Part shown: positions 16,463 through 24,912 of the stretch, piece by piece | Layout: each line of letters starts with the position of its first letter | Numbering within the stretch: the stretch's first letter is position 1 | Source: an uncultured Verrucomicrobia subdivision 3 bacterium | Lineage (GTDB): Bacteria > Verrucomicrobiota > Verrucomicrobiia > Limisphaerales > UBA8199 | Length of the DNA stretch: 52,388 bases | Direction: 5' to 3' | Assembly: GCA_903913865.1 (NCBI GenBank) | Contig: CAIWMU010000106.1 | Span: forward strand, 1 to 52,388 | Translations under genes and position numbers: made by a program | Notes under the pieces: generated by a model | What the model saw: only the letters and a program-made list of their open reading frames with translations | Told to the model about the DNA's origin: nothing | Databases searched by the model: none

Positions 16463-18235
16463 CTACCAGACCCAATCACCATCCGATGGCTGATCTGCAG
16501 CTGTGCCCGCATCGTCCCGGCCATTCCAACCCACGGAGTAAAGGAGGTAGCGGCCCTCCTCCATCCGCCGATAGTGCAGTGGTTTTCCACCGATGATATC
16601 GTGCGGGAGGTTTTGGATGAACTGCGGGACAAGGGCTTCCAGTGTTTCGGGAAGCCCGCCATGCTGCAAACGGTATTGCTCGAGGGCACAAGCCACGATG
16701 GCCTCCCCGGCCAGGGTCTGGTTGCGGGCGACGGTCTGGTTTGCCCTCGAGAAGTTCGGCACGGCAACGGCAGCGAGCCAATTGTAGGGGGTGCGGGAAT
16801 CCAGTGTCGCCCCGGTCTTCCGCCAGCTGGCATCGATGGACTCGGGCAGGACCAGAAAACCAGCCGGATCGTAACCCTCAATAACCGACTGGTGCAACCT
16901 GGAGATGACCACCCGGTTCTGGTAGAGCCATCCCCTCGGTGCCAGTGTGAGGAACCACCACATGGGATCTTGCACTTGCTTCCCCCAGCCCGCAGCGGGT
17001 GTTCCTCCGGAAAACGCCTTCCACAAGTCGGCCGATTTCGTGTGCGTGAGCAGTTGCCCCGCACCGGCCCGCTCGGCTTGAAACGCTGCCACGATGAGGG
17101 GCAGAAGCCGGATCTTCGCCGTCTCCTGCTGCAGCTCGACGAGCTGCTCACGCTGCCAGACGCCGAGGGTAAACCCGTCCTTGATCACCCCGACATACAC
17201 TCCGCAGATCGCCACCTCGATCATGGCGCTTACGAGCGTTGTGGGGGTCTCACCCGGGCCGTTCCCCAGGAACCGGCACAGCCTCCGCACAAGGAGGAGG
17301 TCCTGCGCCGCCTCGGCCGGCTCACCAAGGAGCAGGTGGCATTGCGCCCGCTGGCCGAGCACCTGCGCCGCACACCTCATAGTTACAAAATCAGGCAGCG
17401 GTCCCGCAAACGGGACATCATAGGAACCTTCGATTCGCGCATGGGGCCTGGTGAGGGCTTCACGGATTTTTTGGAAATCGGGGTCAAATTCCCGGGACCA
17501 TGCAAGGTAGTCCGCCGCATCGCGGGCCGAGGACTGGGGGTTGGACACGAGTTTGAATGCCGATCCCTCACCCGGCACCAGCCGGCAGGTCAGGTTCGTC
17601 CCGCCTCCGGGCATCAGTGCCAGGATCTGATCTGCATTCGGCAGGGGATCACCCTCGAGAACAATCTCAAGAGGCTTGGTGCCCGCGACAGGCTCGGTCG
17701 AGAAATCAAACCCCTGCAGACCGTGCAGCCGATGGCCGGAAGTCTTCAGCACGAGCCGCTCCAGTTCCAGCCGCGCCCCGGGAGAGTTGGCCTTGATCAC
17801 GATCCCCGCCGTTCGGGATCCATCCGCCTGTCCGGGCAGCCGGGGAGTTACGGTTGCCAGAAGGGCCTCCTCCGCTTTCGGCAGTTTGCCTACGTTCCAC
17901 ACCCCCCCGCCCTCCGTAGAAAGGCGGTGCCTCAGGGAATTCGTGTTTCCCCGCCCCTTCACGAACCACTCTTCCATTTGGGGTGCTTTGAAGATGTTCT
18001 GGTCATCTGGAATGGCCGGGGGAATGTAGTGGTCCCAATCAAGACGTGCCCCTTTGGCCTCCAATTCGACCTGCACGCGATCCCAGTGTCGTTGCCCCCT
18101 CCAGTTCTCAACGACATACAAGCCTGCCACCAGCGTGGCCACACAGGCGGCTGCGAAGGCTGCCCGCCGCCAGAAGGTCCCCCGTGCCGGCTGTGTGCGA
18201 GCCTGATCATGTGGATCTACTTTTGAATTATTCAT
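16463..18235 (-). CDS. Membrane-anchored protein of unknown function in a sigma-factor cassette
   Basis: 590 residues from the ATG at 18235 (MNNSKVDPHD); an in-frame start at 18289 would add eighteen residues before the basic/TM region and is less likely. One TM segment at about 25-43 (AAFAAACVATLVAGLYVV) is followed by a large, presumably periplasmic, mostly helical region with no motif I recognise. It lies 69 bp after the one-TM protein and is third in an ECF sigma operon on the same strand. Large N-terminally anchored proteins in this position are, as I recall, common in Verrucomicrobia, so it may be a regulator or target of the sigma factor. Function unknown. Confidence 0.75.
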   Translation of the reverse strand: MNNSKVDPHDQARTQPARGTFWRRAAFAAACVATLVAGLYVVENWRGQRHWDRVQVELEAKGARLDWDHYIPPAIPDDQNIFKAPQMEEWFVKGRGNTNSLRHRLSTEGGGVWNVGKLPKAEEALLATVTPRLPGQADGSRTAGIVIKANSPGARLELERLVLKTSGHRLHGLQGFDFSTEPVAGTKPLEIVLEGDPLPNADQILALMPGGGTNLTCRLVPGEGSAFKLVSNPQSSARDAADYLAWSREFDPDFQKIREALTRPHARIEGSYDVPFAGPLPDFVTMRCAAQVLGQRAQCHLLLGEPAEAAQDLLLVRRLCRFLGNGPGETPTTLVSAMIEVAICGVYVGVIKDGFTLGVWQREQLVELQQETAKIRLLPLIVAAFQAERAGAGQLLTHTKSADLWKAFSGGTPAAGWGKQVQDPMWWFLTLAPRGWLYQNRVVISRLHQSVIEGYDPAGFLVLPESIDASWRKTGATLDSRTPYNWLAAVAVPNFSRANQTVARNQTLAGEAIVACALEQYRLQHGGLPETLEALVPQFIQNLPHDIIGGKPLHYRRMEEGRYLLYSVGWNGRDDAGTAADQPSDGDWVW

Positions 18236-18304
18236 ATATGTATCGATAACGGTTTTTGGAAATCGGTTTGCATGGAAACTGCACCGCATGCCCTTGCGTC
18301 GGCA

Positions 18305-18757
18305 TCAGGCCCGGAAACCGGGTGATGTCCGGTCACTCCGTTCGCCGGGGTGGGCCTCCGGTTTCGGGGCCTTTCTCGAGGGTGCATGCGGTTGACGCTC
18401 CAGCTCGGCCATCAACCGCAGCTGCTCCTGGAAGCCGGTGGCCAACTCCTGGGCCACCTGTGGTGGGAGCCGCTCTGGCGGAAGCGAATCGTGGGTCACC
18501 GAGAGATTCACAACCCACAAAACTGCCAGAGTGGCCGCCACTCCACCCCATGCTTCGGGACACGGCCAGAGCATTTGCCGGATGCGGATTTTGAAAGACT
18601 CGAGAGTCCAGGCGGATTCCTGCACTTGCGGGGTGGAGGGAGCCGGTTTTGGGGTCGAGGCTGCGGCGATCATGGCAGTCCGCCAATCGCCAGGTATCTG
18701 CCGCATGGGCAGACTCCTCAGCCGCTCCTCAAGTGGATCATGCTGGTTGGAACTCAT
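18305..18757 (-). CDS. One-TM protein following ECF sigma factor, possible anti-sigma factor
   Basis: 150 residues: a soluble N-terminal part beginning MSSNQHDPLEERLRSLPMRQIP, one TM segment near 72-88 (GGVAATLAVLWVVNLSV) and a Pro/Arg-rich C-terminal tail with a short helical stretch. It starts 13 bp after the sigma gene stop. Its size, topology and position match small membrane proteins that restrain ECF sigma factors, although no zinc-binding anti-sigma signature (HxxxCxxC) is seen. The anti-sigma role is inferred from position only. Confidence 0.7.
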   Translation of the reverse strand: MSSNQHDPLEERLRSLPMRQIPGDWRTAMIAAASTPKPAPSTPQVQESAWTLESFKIRIRQMLWPCPEAWGGVAATLAVLWVVNLSVTHDSLPPERLPPQVAQELATGFQEQLRLMAELERQPHAPSRKAPKPEAHPGERSDRTSPGFRA

Positions 18758-18770
18758 TTCAGGCTTCTGT

Positions 18771-19277
18771 TCATGTTATTTCGTCGTATAGAGGACGCAG
18801 CAACTCGCGCATTTTGTCTAACCCATACCGATACCTGCTTGCGGCGGTGTTCGGGGGAATTTCGAGCAGTCCGGCAATCTGTTCAAATGTCATCCCCTCC
18901 CAGAGCTTCAGATGAACCACGGCCCGCTGGTCCGCAGGCAGGTTTCCCAGGGCACCGCCAATCAACTTACGAAATCTGGCCTCATCAGGATCCGGGGAGG
19001 GGGCGAAGGGGGTGGGTTGTTCGGCCTCCATCGTGGCATTGTGCTTTTCCCGGGTTTTATGTCTGCGGATATGGTCGATCGCCAGATTGTGGGCGAGGCG
19101 CAGCAGGAAAGCCCTTGGCTCGCGAATACCATGAAGGAGGCCGGGTCTTTGGGCGATCCTTAGCAGCACCTCCTGGAGCAGGTCGCGGGTGTCCGTCTCA
19201 TTCCGGGTGAAACTGAGCAGAAACGCAAACAGCGATTGTGCGTGCTGGTCGTATAATTGCTCAAGTTCCTCTTGCAT
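18771..19277 (-). CDS. RNA polymerase ECF-type sigma factor
   Basis: 168 residues, typical for ECF sigma factors. Region 2 contains LYDQHAQSLFAFLLSFTRNETDTRDLLQEVLLRI (in part), with the DLLQEVLL core near 33-40 and the LRLAHNLAIDHIRR segment (about 58-71). Region 4 has LPADQRAVVHLKLWEGMTFEQIA followed by the recognition helix TAASRYRYGLDKMRELL. It is first in a three-gene set with a one-TM protein and a large anchored protein, the likely control and effector parts. A TTAGACAAAAT box lies about 30 bp upstream and could be an autoregulated -35 element, but that is speculative. Confidence 0.92.
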   Translation of the reverse strand: MQEELEQLYDQHAQSLFAFLLSFTRNETDTRDLLQEVLLRIAQRPGLLHGIREPRAFLLRLAHNLAIDHIRRHKTREKHNATMEAEQPTPFAPSPDPDEARFRKLIGGALGNLPADQRAVVHLKLWEGMTFEQIAGLLEIPPNTAASRYRYGLDKMRELLRPLYDEIT

Positions 19278-19397
19278 CTTCTGCGATAAGGACGCACATG
19301 CCCGCCGATTTTGTCTAAGGGGATTTTGCAGGCAGGTCGCGTTGCCCCCATCCCGCCGGGGTCATCCGTGCGTTGTGGACCCGTCCCCGGGTGAAGG

Positions 19398-20234
19398 TCA
19401 TGGAGCGTTTCTGTCCGGACCGGGGAGGGGGAGAGGCGCGCGGAGTTTCTTGTAGATCCAGATTTCCAGCGGCTTGAAGGGACGCAGCCAGCTGTAATAG
19501 CGGGAATAGATCAGGCGAATCCGCACGGCGGAAAGGAACATGGTCAGCGATGTGCGGAACAGGGTGACCTTGGAGCCGATTTTATCGGTCCATTCCGTGG
19601 GGACCTCCAGGATCTTGAACCCGGCCTGGTGCAAGGAATAGAGGAGGTTGATGTCAAACGCCATGTCAGCGATGCGGAGGTTGGAGTGGATGCTTTCCAC
19701 CGCGTGGCGGCGCATCACCTTGGCACCGCACTGGGTGTCCCGGATGTGCATGCGGAAGAGTCCTTCCACAATGGCATGAAAAACCCGGCTGGCGAACTGC
19801 CGTTTGCCACTCTGTTCCACATGCAGGACGGCCCCCTCAATCCAGCGGGAGGCGATGACGCAGTCGGCCTGGTTGGTTCGACGGACAAGATCGTGAAAGG
19901 CGTGGGGGGGTGTCGCTCCATCGGCATCCACATACCCGATGAGGTCGGCCAGAGGGGCGAGCTTCAGCCCTTCGATCAGTGCGCCCCCCTTGCCGATGGC
20001 CTGGGCGAACTCCAGAGCGCTGATGGCGGGGAAGTCGGCCGCGACCTTGTTGACGACTCCGAGTGTGTTGTCGCGGCAGCCGTTCAGAACAACGACGAGT
20101 TGGAATTTACCGGGGTGGTTATCCCTGAAATAGGTGGCATAATCGCGCAGAACGGGCTCAATGCGGCGTTCCTCGTTGTAGGCCGGGATGAGCAGGAGGA
20201 TGCTCTGGGAATCTGGGTTCTGGGTGGAGCTCAC
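19398..20234 (-). CDS. Family 2 glycosyltransferase, dolichyl/polyprenyl-phosphate sugar synthase-like
   Basis: 278 residues. The GT-A core begins ILLLIPAYNEERRIEPVL (about 12-29), has GKGGALIEGL and the metal-binding DADG (in GYVDADGATPP, about 101), and later the acceptor segment DTQCGAKVMRR with the downstream NLLYSLHQAGFKILEVPTEW. This layout is that of dolichyl-phosphate beta-glucosyltransferase-like enzymes, which load a sugar on a polyprenyl phosphate. There is only weak hydrophobicity at the C-terminus, so it is peripheral or singly anchored. It begins 3 bp after the NtrC-like regulator stop, so the two are co-transcribed. The sugar is unknown; cell-surface glycan or flagellin modification are guesses from location. 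Confidence 0.85.
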   Translation of the reverse strand: MSSTQNPDSQSILLLIPAYNEERRIEPVLRDYATYFRDNHPGKFQLVVVLNGCRDNTLGVVNKVAADFPAISALEFAQAIGKGGALIEGLKLAPLADLIGYVDADGATPPHAFHDLVRRTNQADCVIASRWIEGAVLHVEQSGKRQFASRVFHAIVEGLFRMHIRDTQCGAKVMRRHAVESIHSNLRIADMAFDINLLYSLHQAGFKILEVPTEWTDKIGSKVTLFRTSLTMFLSAVRIRLIYSRYYSWLRPFKPLEIWIYKKLRAPLPLPGPDRNAP

Positions 20235-20237
20235 GGA

Positions 20238-21677
20238 TCAGGTGATGTTAAGTTCGCGTTGGATGGAGAACTTCTCGAGGCGTTTGCGGAGGGTGGCGCG
20301 GGTGATGCCCAGAAGCTTGGAGGCCTGAACCTGATTGCCACTGCACTCCTTCATTGCCTGGATGACCAATTCCCTCTCAACGGCCGGCATTACCTTCCGT
20401 TTGGGATCGCGACGGGCCCACTGGAACAGTTGCCTGGCGAGCACGGCCACGTCGGTGGCGGCACCCTCCCCGGAACCGGAATGCTCGACCGGGGATGCGG
20501 TGGAGGCCCCGGTGATCTCTGGAGGCAGATCCGCCGGGAGAATCGGAGTGCCCTTGGAAAGGGCCACGATTCGCTGGATGACGTTCTCCAGTTCCCGAAC
20601 GTTCCCGGGCCAATGATGGTTTTCCAGGAGTTTGAGGGTGGATGAGGCCATCGAAACCGGCTGCTTCGCGAGGCTGGACATTTTGCGCAGGAAATAATCG
20701 ACCAGCAGGGGAACATCCCCCCGGCGCTCCCTGAGGGGGGGCAGCTGGATGCGCATGACATTCAGCCGGTAGAAAAGATCTTCGCGGAATTGACGCTCGG
20801 CCACCGCACGCTCCAGATTTTTGTTGGTGGCGGCGATGATCCGGACATCAGCCTTGATCTCCTGGTTGCCCCCGACCCTCTGGAATGATTTTGATTGGAG
20901 AACCCGTAGAATTTTTGTCTGGGTTTGGGAGGTCATGTCCCCGATTTCGTCCAGAAAGAGGGTGCCATGATCGCACTGCTCAAACTTCCCGATGCGCTGG
21001 CCCGTAGCACCGGTGAACGTGCCGCGTTCATGGCCGAACAGTTCGCTCTCTAGCAGTTGCTCGGGGATGGCGGCGCAGTTGACGGCGAGAAACTTCTGAT
21101 TGCCACGCTGGGAATGGCGGTGGATTTCCAGGGCCACACGTTCCTTGCCGGTACCACTTTCTCCAGTGATGAGGGCCGTGACATCCGAGGCGGCCAACTG
21201 GCCGATGAGCTTGAAAACCTGCTGCATGGCCGGGCTGTGGCCGACGATGTCCACCTCGTAATCCTCAGCCTGCAACTCGGACTTGTAGGAGACGGCCTGC
21301 TTCATCTCCCGCGAGGCCTTGAGGGCGGCGCTGACAATCTCCTTGAGTTTGGGCACCTCGAACGGCTTGAGCAGGTAGTCAAAGGCCCCCAGCTTCATCC
21401 CCTCGATGGCGGCCTGGGTGGTGCGGTAGGCGGTCATGAGGATTACCGGAAGCTTCGAATCCAGCTGCCGGATGCGCCGGAGGGTTTCCAACCCGTTGAT
21501 GCCCCCCATCCGGATGTCCATCATCACGAGGTCGGGATGGAGTTGCGGAATCAGCTTGAGCGCCTCCTCACCACTGCCCGCGGTGGAGATCTCAATTTCA
21601 GCGGAATCAAAAATCCGCTGAAAAGAGTAGCGCACATCCTCTTCGTCATCAACGACCAGTAACTTGCTTTTGCTCAT
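20238..21677 (-). CDS. NtrC-family sigma-54-dependent response regulator
   Basis: 479 residues in the classic three parts. The receiver has D10/D11, phosphoacceptor D54 (VMMD), and K104. The AAA+ domain has Walker A GESGTGKE (172-179), the sigma-54-contact loop GTFTGA (219-224, usually GAFTGA), Walker B FLDEIGD (241-247) and FREDLFYRLNV. The C-terminal Fis-type helix-turn-helix is in NQVQASKLLGITRATLRKRL. It should activate sigma-54 promoters when phosphorylated. No histidine kinase gene is adjacent. It is divergent from the flagellin gene and upstream of a glycosyltransferase gene, a position that could suggest motility or surface control, but its own targets cannot be read here. Confidence 0.93.
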   Translation of the reverse strand: MSKSKLLVVDDEEDVRYSFQRIFDSAEIEISTAGSGEEALKLIPQLHPDLVMMDIRMGGINGLETLRRIRQLDSKLPVILMTAYRTTQAAIEGMKLGAFDYLLKPFEVPKLKEIVSAALKASREMKQAVSYKSELQAEDYEVDIVGHSPAMQQVFKLIGQLAASDVTALITGESGTGKERVALEIHRHSQRGNQKFLAVNCAAIPEQLLESELFGHERGTFTGATGQRIGKFEQCDHGTLFLDEIGDMTSQTQTKILRVLQSKSFQRVGGNQEIKADVRIIAATNKNLERAVAERQFREDLFYRLNVMRIQLPPLRERRGDVPLLVDYFLRKMSSLAKQPVSMASSTLKLLENHHWPGNVRELENVIQRIVALSKGTPILPADLPPEITGASTASPVEHSGSGEGAATDVAVLARQLFQWARRDPKRKVMPAVERELVIQAMKECSGNQVQASKLLGITRATLRKRLEKFSIQRELNIT

Positions 21678-21752
21678 GGTTCCGGGGATCGCACCGGGCG
21701 CCCCGGGGCAACTCTAGCGCATTCTGCAGGCTGAGCCAGTCGATTTTCAACC

Positions 21753-21779
21753 TAAAGTTCCCGGGCAGTGCGCCGATAT
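21753..21779 (+). promoter_or_regulatory. Sigma-28 (FliA) promoter of flagellin gene
   Basis: TAAAGTTC (21753-21760), an 11-bp spacer, then GCCGATAT (21772-21779). The FliA consensus is TAAAGTTT-N11-GCCGATAA, so 14 of 16 positions match with exact spacing. The predicted start near 21786 gives a leader of about 135 nt before the flagellin ATG at 21923. Confidence 0.88.
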
Positions 21780-21886
21780 GAACGGTGTAGTGATAAATGG
21801 GAAACGGGCCGCCCAATTCGGCCCGGGGCACTTGTTGGACGCCTAAAATCAAAGTCTGACTGACGGCAAGGAAGTCGTCATGGAAC

Positions 21887-21902
21887 CCCCTCTTATGAGG
21901 GG
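21887..21902 (+). other. Stem-loop in flagellin mRNA leader
   Basis: Perfect 6-bp arms CCCCTC/GAGGGG with a TTAT loop, ending 8 bp before the strong ribosome site GGAAGGAG (21911-21918). It may stabilise the mRNA or modulate translation. There is no T-run, so it is not a terminator. Confidence 0.45.
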
Positions 21903-21922
21903 TGGCTCACGGAAGGAGTCTT

Positions 21923-22726
21923 ATGGTTATCAACACAAACATGTCCGCCCAGACCGGTGCCCGGATGCTGGAGGAATCATCAAGTCAATTAGCGAAGTCT
22001 TTGGCCCGGTTGTCCTCCGGTTCCAAGCTCACATCCCCCGAGGATGATGCCGCTGGAATGGCGGTTTCAACCCAGTTCAAAGCGCAAATCAGCCGCGTTG
22101 GTGCGGCTTTGTCAAATGTGAGCAACGCGATTTCTTATGGTCAGACCCAGGATGGTTTCCTGAGCAAGGTCGGCAAGGCTCTTGATCGAATGAGCGAGCT
22201 GTCAGTGCTGGCCCAGGACATCACCAAGACCAACACCGACCGGGGACTCTACCAGAAGGAATTTCAAACCCTTGGCCAATATGTCAACGACATAGCGACC
22301 AAGGATTTCAACGGGGTCAGCCTGTTCGATGGCTCGACCCGCAGTGTCACAACCGATGGAGATACCTCAAAATTCCCCATGACAGGCATTGATCTAACTG
22401 CCACCGAGTACGCGACAGCTACCAACGGGGACATCTCGACTACCGCCGGATCCATTTCGGCAGTCACGAATGTGAAAGCCGCCATTGCCAAGCTTTCTGA
22501 AGCACGGGGCACGGTCGGCTCAAGCCAGGCCCGGCTCCGCTACACCAGCGAACAGCTGAACATGCTGAAGATCAATCTCAGTGCGTCCAACAGTCTGCTG
22601 TCAGATGTGGATGTGGCTGAGGAAAGTGCACGGTTCGCCCGATTCAACGTGCTGGTGCAGGCTGGCACGGCCATGCTGGCGCAGGCCAACTCGGCGCCAC
22701 AATCGGTTCTGCGGCTGCTCGGTTGA
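21923..22726 (+). CDS. fliC: Flagellin
   Basis: 267 residues from the ATG at 21923, chosen because GGAAGGAG lies four bases upstream and the protein then starts MVINTNMSAQTGARML, the standard flagellin opening. The N-terminal D0/D1 region has LARLSSGSKLTSPEDDAAGMAV (in part). The C-terminal D0/D1 region has SSQARLRYTSEQLN, SDVDVAEESARFARFNVL and the ending QSVLRLLG. The middle is short (about 130-190), a minimal flagellin without a large variable domain. It is the flagellar filament subunit, exported by the flagellar type III system. No other flagellar genes are nearby. A near-consensus sigma-28 promoter precedes it, as expected for a late flagellar gene. Confidence 0.95.
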   Translation: MVINTNMSAQTGARMLEESSSQLAKSLARLSSGSKLTSPEDDAAGMAVSTQFKAQISRVGAALSNVSNAISYGQTQDGFLSKVGKALDRMSELSVLAQDITKTNTDRGLYQKEFQTLGQYVNDIATKDFNGVSLFDGSTRSVTTDGDTSKFPMTGIDLTATEYATATNGDISTTAGSISAVTNVKAAIAKLSEARGTVGSSQARLRYTSEQLNMLKINLSASNSLLSDVDVAEESARFARFNVLVQAGTAMLAQANSAPQSVLRLLG

Positions 22727-22865
22727 TTCCGGGCCCGCATACAGTCCCTTCATGCGGCTCCGCCATGGCGCACCAGCGCCGGGCGGGGCCGCAAACGTTT
22801 TCCCCCCGAATTGCACGGTTGGCTTCTTCGAATCTTCAGGCTAGGCTCCGGTCCGGTTCCTGAGC

Positions 22866-23456
22866 ATGAATTTGCCGAATAAACTGACCGTCTCCCGCTT
22901 CGCGCTGACCGCCCTCTTTCTGGGGGTGATGTTCTCCCCCATGCCCCACCGGGAAACGGTGGCTCTGGGGATCTTTGCCGCCGGGGGCATCACGGACTTT
23001 CTGGATGGCACCATCGCGCGGCGCCGGGGCCTGATCACCACCTTTGGCATTCTCATGGATCCACTGGCGGACAAGATCATGGTCTGCTCGGCATTCATCG
23101 CCTTCGTTGAGTTTCGCTGGATGCCTGCCTGGATGGTGGTGCTTGTGGTGGCACGGGAGTTGTCCATCACGGGGCTCCGGCTGCTTGCAGCCTCCCGGAA
23201 CGTCGTTTTGGGAGCCGAACGCTATGGCAAACACAAGACCATCTCCCAGATTGTCGCGATCCTTGCCATCCTTGTGTTTGCCTCCCATCAGGAGTGGGGT
23301 AGTGCGGGGCGGGCCATTTTCGGATGGCAGATCGGTGGGGCGGCCTGGATCTGGTGGTTCGCCGAACTGGCAAAGTGGGTGGCGATCCTCCTTACCGCCT
23401 ACTCGGGCTGGGTCTATCTCTGGAAGAACAGGATGCTCTACCTCAAGGACATGTGA
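22866..23456 (+). CDS. pgsA: CDP-diacylglycerol--glycerol-3-phosphate 3-phosphatidyltransferase
   Basis: 196 residues, the normal PgsA length. It makes phosphatidylglycerol phosphate from CDP-diacylglycerol and glycerol 3-phosphate in the inner membrane. The CDP-alcohol phosphotransferase motif D-G-x2-A-R-x8-G-x3-D-x3-D is complete in DGTIARRR...GILMDPLADK (about 40-63). It starts MNLPNKLTVSRF, as in PgsA proteins, and has several TM segments. It is followed 3 bp later by pgpA, which removes the phosphate of its product, so the two form a phosphatidylglycerol operon. Confidence 0.93.
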   Translation: MNLPNKLTVSRFALTALFLGVMFSPMPHRETVALGIFAAGGITDFLDGTIARRRGLITTFGILMDPLADKIMVCSAFIAFVEFRWMPAWMVVLVVARELSITGLRLLAASRNVVLGAERYGKHKTISQIVAILAILVFASHQEWGSAGRAIFGWQIGGAAWIWWFAELAKWVAILLTAYSGWVYLWKNRMLYLKDM

Positions 23457-23459
23457 TTC

Positions 23460-23987
23460 ATGCAAGGAATTGACTTCAAAAAGGTGCAGGTCTGGATTGC
23501 GCAGGGATTCGGTTCGGGCTGGGCACCGTTTGCCCCGGGGACTTTTGGTGCGCTTGTGGGGGTGGGCTGGTTCCTGCTCCTGCTGGTTCCGGGCAGTGTG
23601 CCGTTTTTTGTTCTGGGGGCCGCAGCTACGGTGGCGGCATCGGTATGGCTTTGCGGTGTGGCGGAGAGGGAGTTGGGGGAGACCGATCCCGGCTCCGTGG
23701 TGCTGGATGAAATTTGTGCCATGCCCATCTGCCACGCAGCCTGGCTTTGGAAATTGTATCAGCAGAACGGCGCTCTGCCCTCCCCGTCCTATTTCTTTCA
23801 GGGCAGCAACTGGTGGATCCTTGCCGGGGTTTATGCGGCCTTTCGCTTTTGTGACATCGCCAAGCCATGGCCTGTGTATCAGAGTCAGTCACTGCCCGGG
23901 GGATGGGGCATCACGGTGGATGATGTTCTGGCGGCGGTTCAGGTGAACCTCCTCTTTCTCGTATTCTCCGCCGGTCTGCGGCTCTGA
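23460..23987 (+). CDS. pgpA: Phosphatidylglycerophosphatase A
   Basis: 175 residues. It dephosphorylates phosphatidylglycerol phosphate, the step after PgsA. PgpA hallmarks are GFGSGWAPFAPGTFGAL (about 17-33), DPGSVVLDEICAMPI (about 78-92, with the acidic DE pair) and FRFCDIAKPWPV (about 126-137), followed by PGGWGITVDDVLAA near the end. Hydrophobic segments make it an inner-membrane enzyme. It lies 3 bp after pgsA and is certainly co-transcribed with it. Confidence 0.94.
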   Translation: MQGIDFKKVQVWIAQGFGSGWAPFAPGTFGALVGVGWFLLLLVPGSVPFFVLGAAATVAASVWLCGVAERELGETDPGSVVLDEICAMPICHAAWLWKLYQQNGALPSPSYFFQGSNWWILAGVYAAFRFCDIAKPWPVYQSQSLPGGWGITVDDVLAAVQVNLLFLVFSAGLRL

Positions 23988-24030
23988 GGCAGCCCGCCCC
24001 ATCCAACCCCGGTAGGTGCCGGACCGGGTC

Positions 24031-24055
24031 ACTGTCAATAGTGAGGACTGACCCC
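24031..24055 (+). repeat. 25-bp interspersed element, copy 1 (upstream of kdsB)
   Basis: Begins ACTGTCAATAGTGAGG and ends ACTGACCCC. It matches 36145-36169 at 24 of 25 positions, in the same orientation. It ends 50 bp before the kdsB ATG; the other copy ends 52 bp before the DAHP synthase ATG. It could be a regulatory site or the end of a small mobile or palindromic repeat. Confidence 0.75.
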
Positions 24056-24105
24056 TTTTTGCTTTTCTCCGTGCGATTCAGCCGGGACAGGGGTAGTGTT
24101 CCGGT

Positions 24106-24852
24106 ATGAAAATCGCTGGTATCATTCCCGCCCGGTTCGCATCGACCCGTTTTCCCGGCAAACCGCTGCACCTGATTTGCGGCAAACCGCTCATCCAGCA
24201 TGTGGTGGAGCGGTGCCGACTCTCGAAATTGCTCTCAGAGGTCATCGTCGCCACCGATGATGACCGTATTCGGGAGGTCGCCTCCCGCTTTTGCCGGGTT
24301 GAGATGACTTCCGACCGCCACCCCAGTGGATCGGACCGGATCGCCGAAGTGGCTGCACGGCTGGATTGTGACGGGGTTGTCAATGTGCAGGGGGACGAGC
24401 CGCTGATCGATCCCCGTGTTGTGGACGAGGTTGCTGGAGCCCTGTCCCTCATGGAAATGACCACTGCCGCGACCCCCATTCGCAGTGAGGGCGATTATGA
24501 GAATCCGAATGTGGTCAAGGTGGTTGTTGGCATGGATGGCCGGGCCTTGTATTTTTCCCGGCGCACGATTCCCTACCTGCGGGACGGGGCCTCCCGCCCC
24601 ACCGCCGAGCAACTGGCATCGTTCCCCTTCTTGAAGCACCTTGGAATCTACGGGTTCCGTCGTGAGACGCTTCTCCGCCTTGTAAGCCATCCCGTATCCC
24701 CGCTCGAGGCGGCTGAGAAACTGGAACAGCTACGGGCTTTGGATCATGGGATCCCCATCTTCGTCGCCCGGGTGGATTACGAGAGTGTTGGGGTGGATGT
24801 TCCTGCGGATGTGGCACGGGTTGAAGAACTTATGTTGAAAATGGGGTGTTGA
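24106..24852 (+). CDS. kdsB: 3-deoxy-manno-octulosonate cytidylyltransferase (CMP-KDO synthetase)
   Basis: 248 residues, the standard KdsB length. It activates KDO with CTP for lipopolysaccharide inner-core synthesis, so the organism is expected to make KDO-containing LPS. Family motifs are IAGIIPARFASTRFPGKPL (about 3-21), VIVATDD (about 46-52), SDRHPSGSDRIAEV, VNVQGDEPLI (metal/CTP site) and HLGIYGFRRETL. The start codon follows a 50-bp leader that begins with the 25-bp element at 24031. pyrG, which makes the CTP it consumes, is the next gene. Confidence 0.95.
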   Translation: MKIAGIIPARFASTRFPGKPLHLICGKPLIQHVVERCRLSKLLSEVIVATDDDRIREVASRFCRVEMTSDRHPSGSDRIAEVAARLDCDGVVNVQGDEPLIDPRVVDEVAGALSLMEMTTAATPIRSEGDYENPNVVKVVVGMDGRALYFSRRTIPYLRDGASRPTAEQLASFPFLKHLGIYGFRRETLLRLVSHPVSPLEAAEKLEQLRALDHGIPIFVARVDYESVGVDVPADVARVEELMLKMGC

Positions 24853-24912
24853 ACCGGTAGTCCTCCGAGCCTCACCCCTGGCTGTGTGGCGGTGTCGGGC
24901 CGCCGAAAGTCG

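Noticed and set aside
16400-18226. 608-codon open frame on plus opposite the large membrane protein
   Set aside because: Low-complexity Arg/Pro/Gly composition without motifs. The minus frame has a TM anchor and fits a sigma operon.
21820-21860. Possible sigma-54 (-24/-12) site before the flagellin gene
   Set aside because: GGGCAC...TTGG lacks correct GG/GC spacing, and a far better sigma-28 site is present at 21753-21779.
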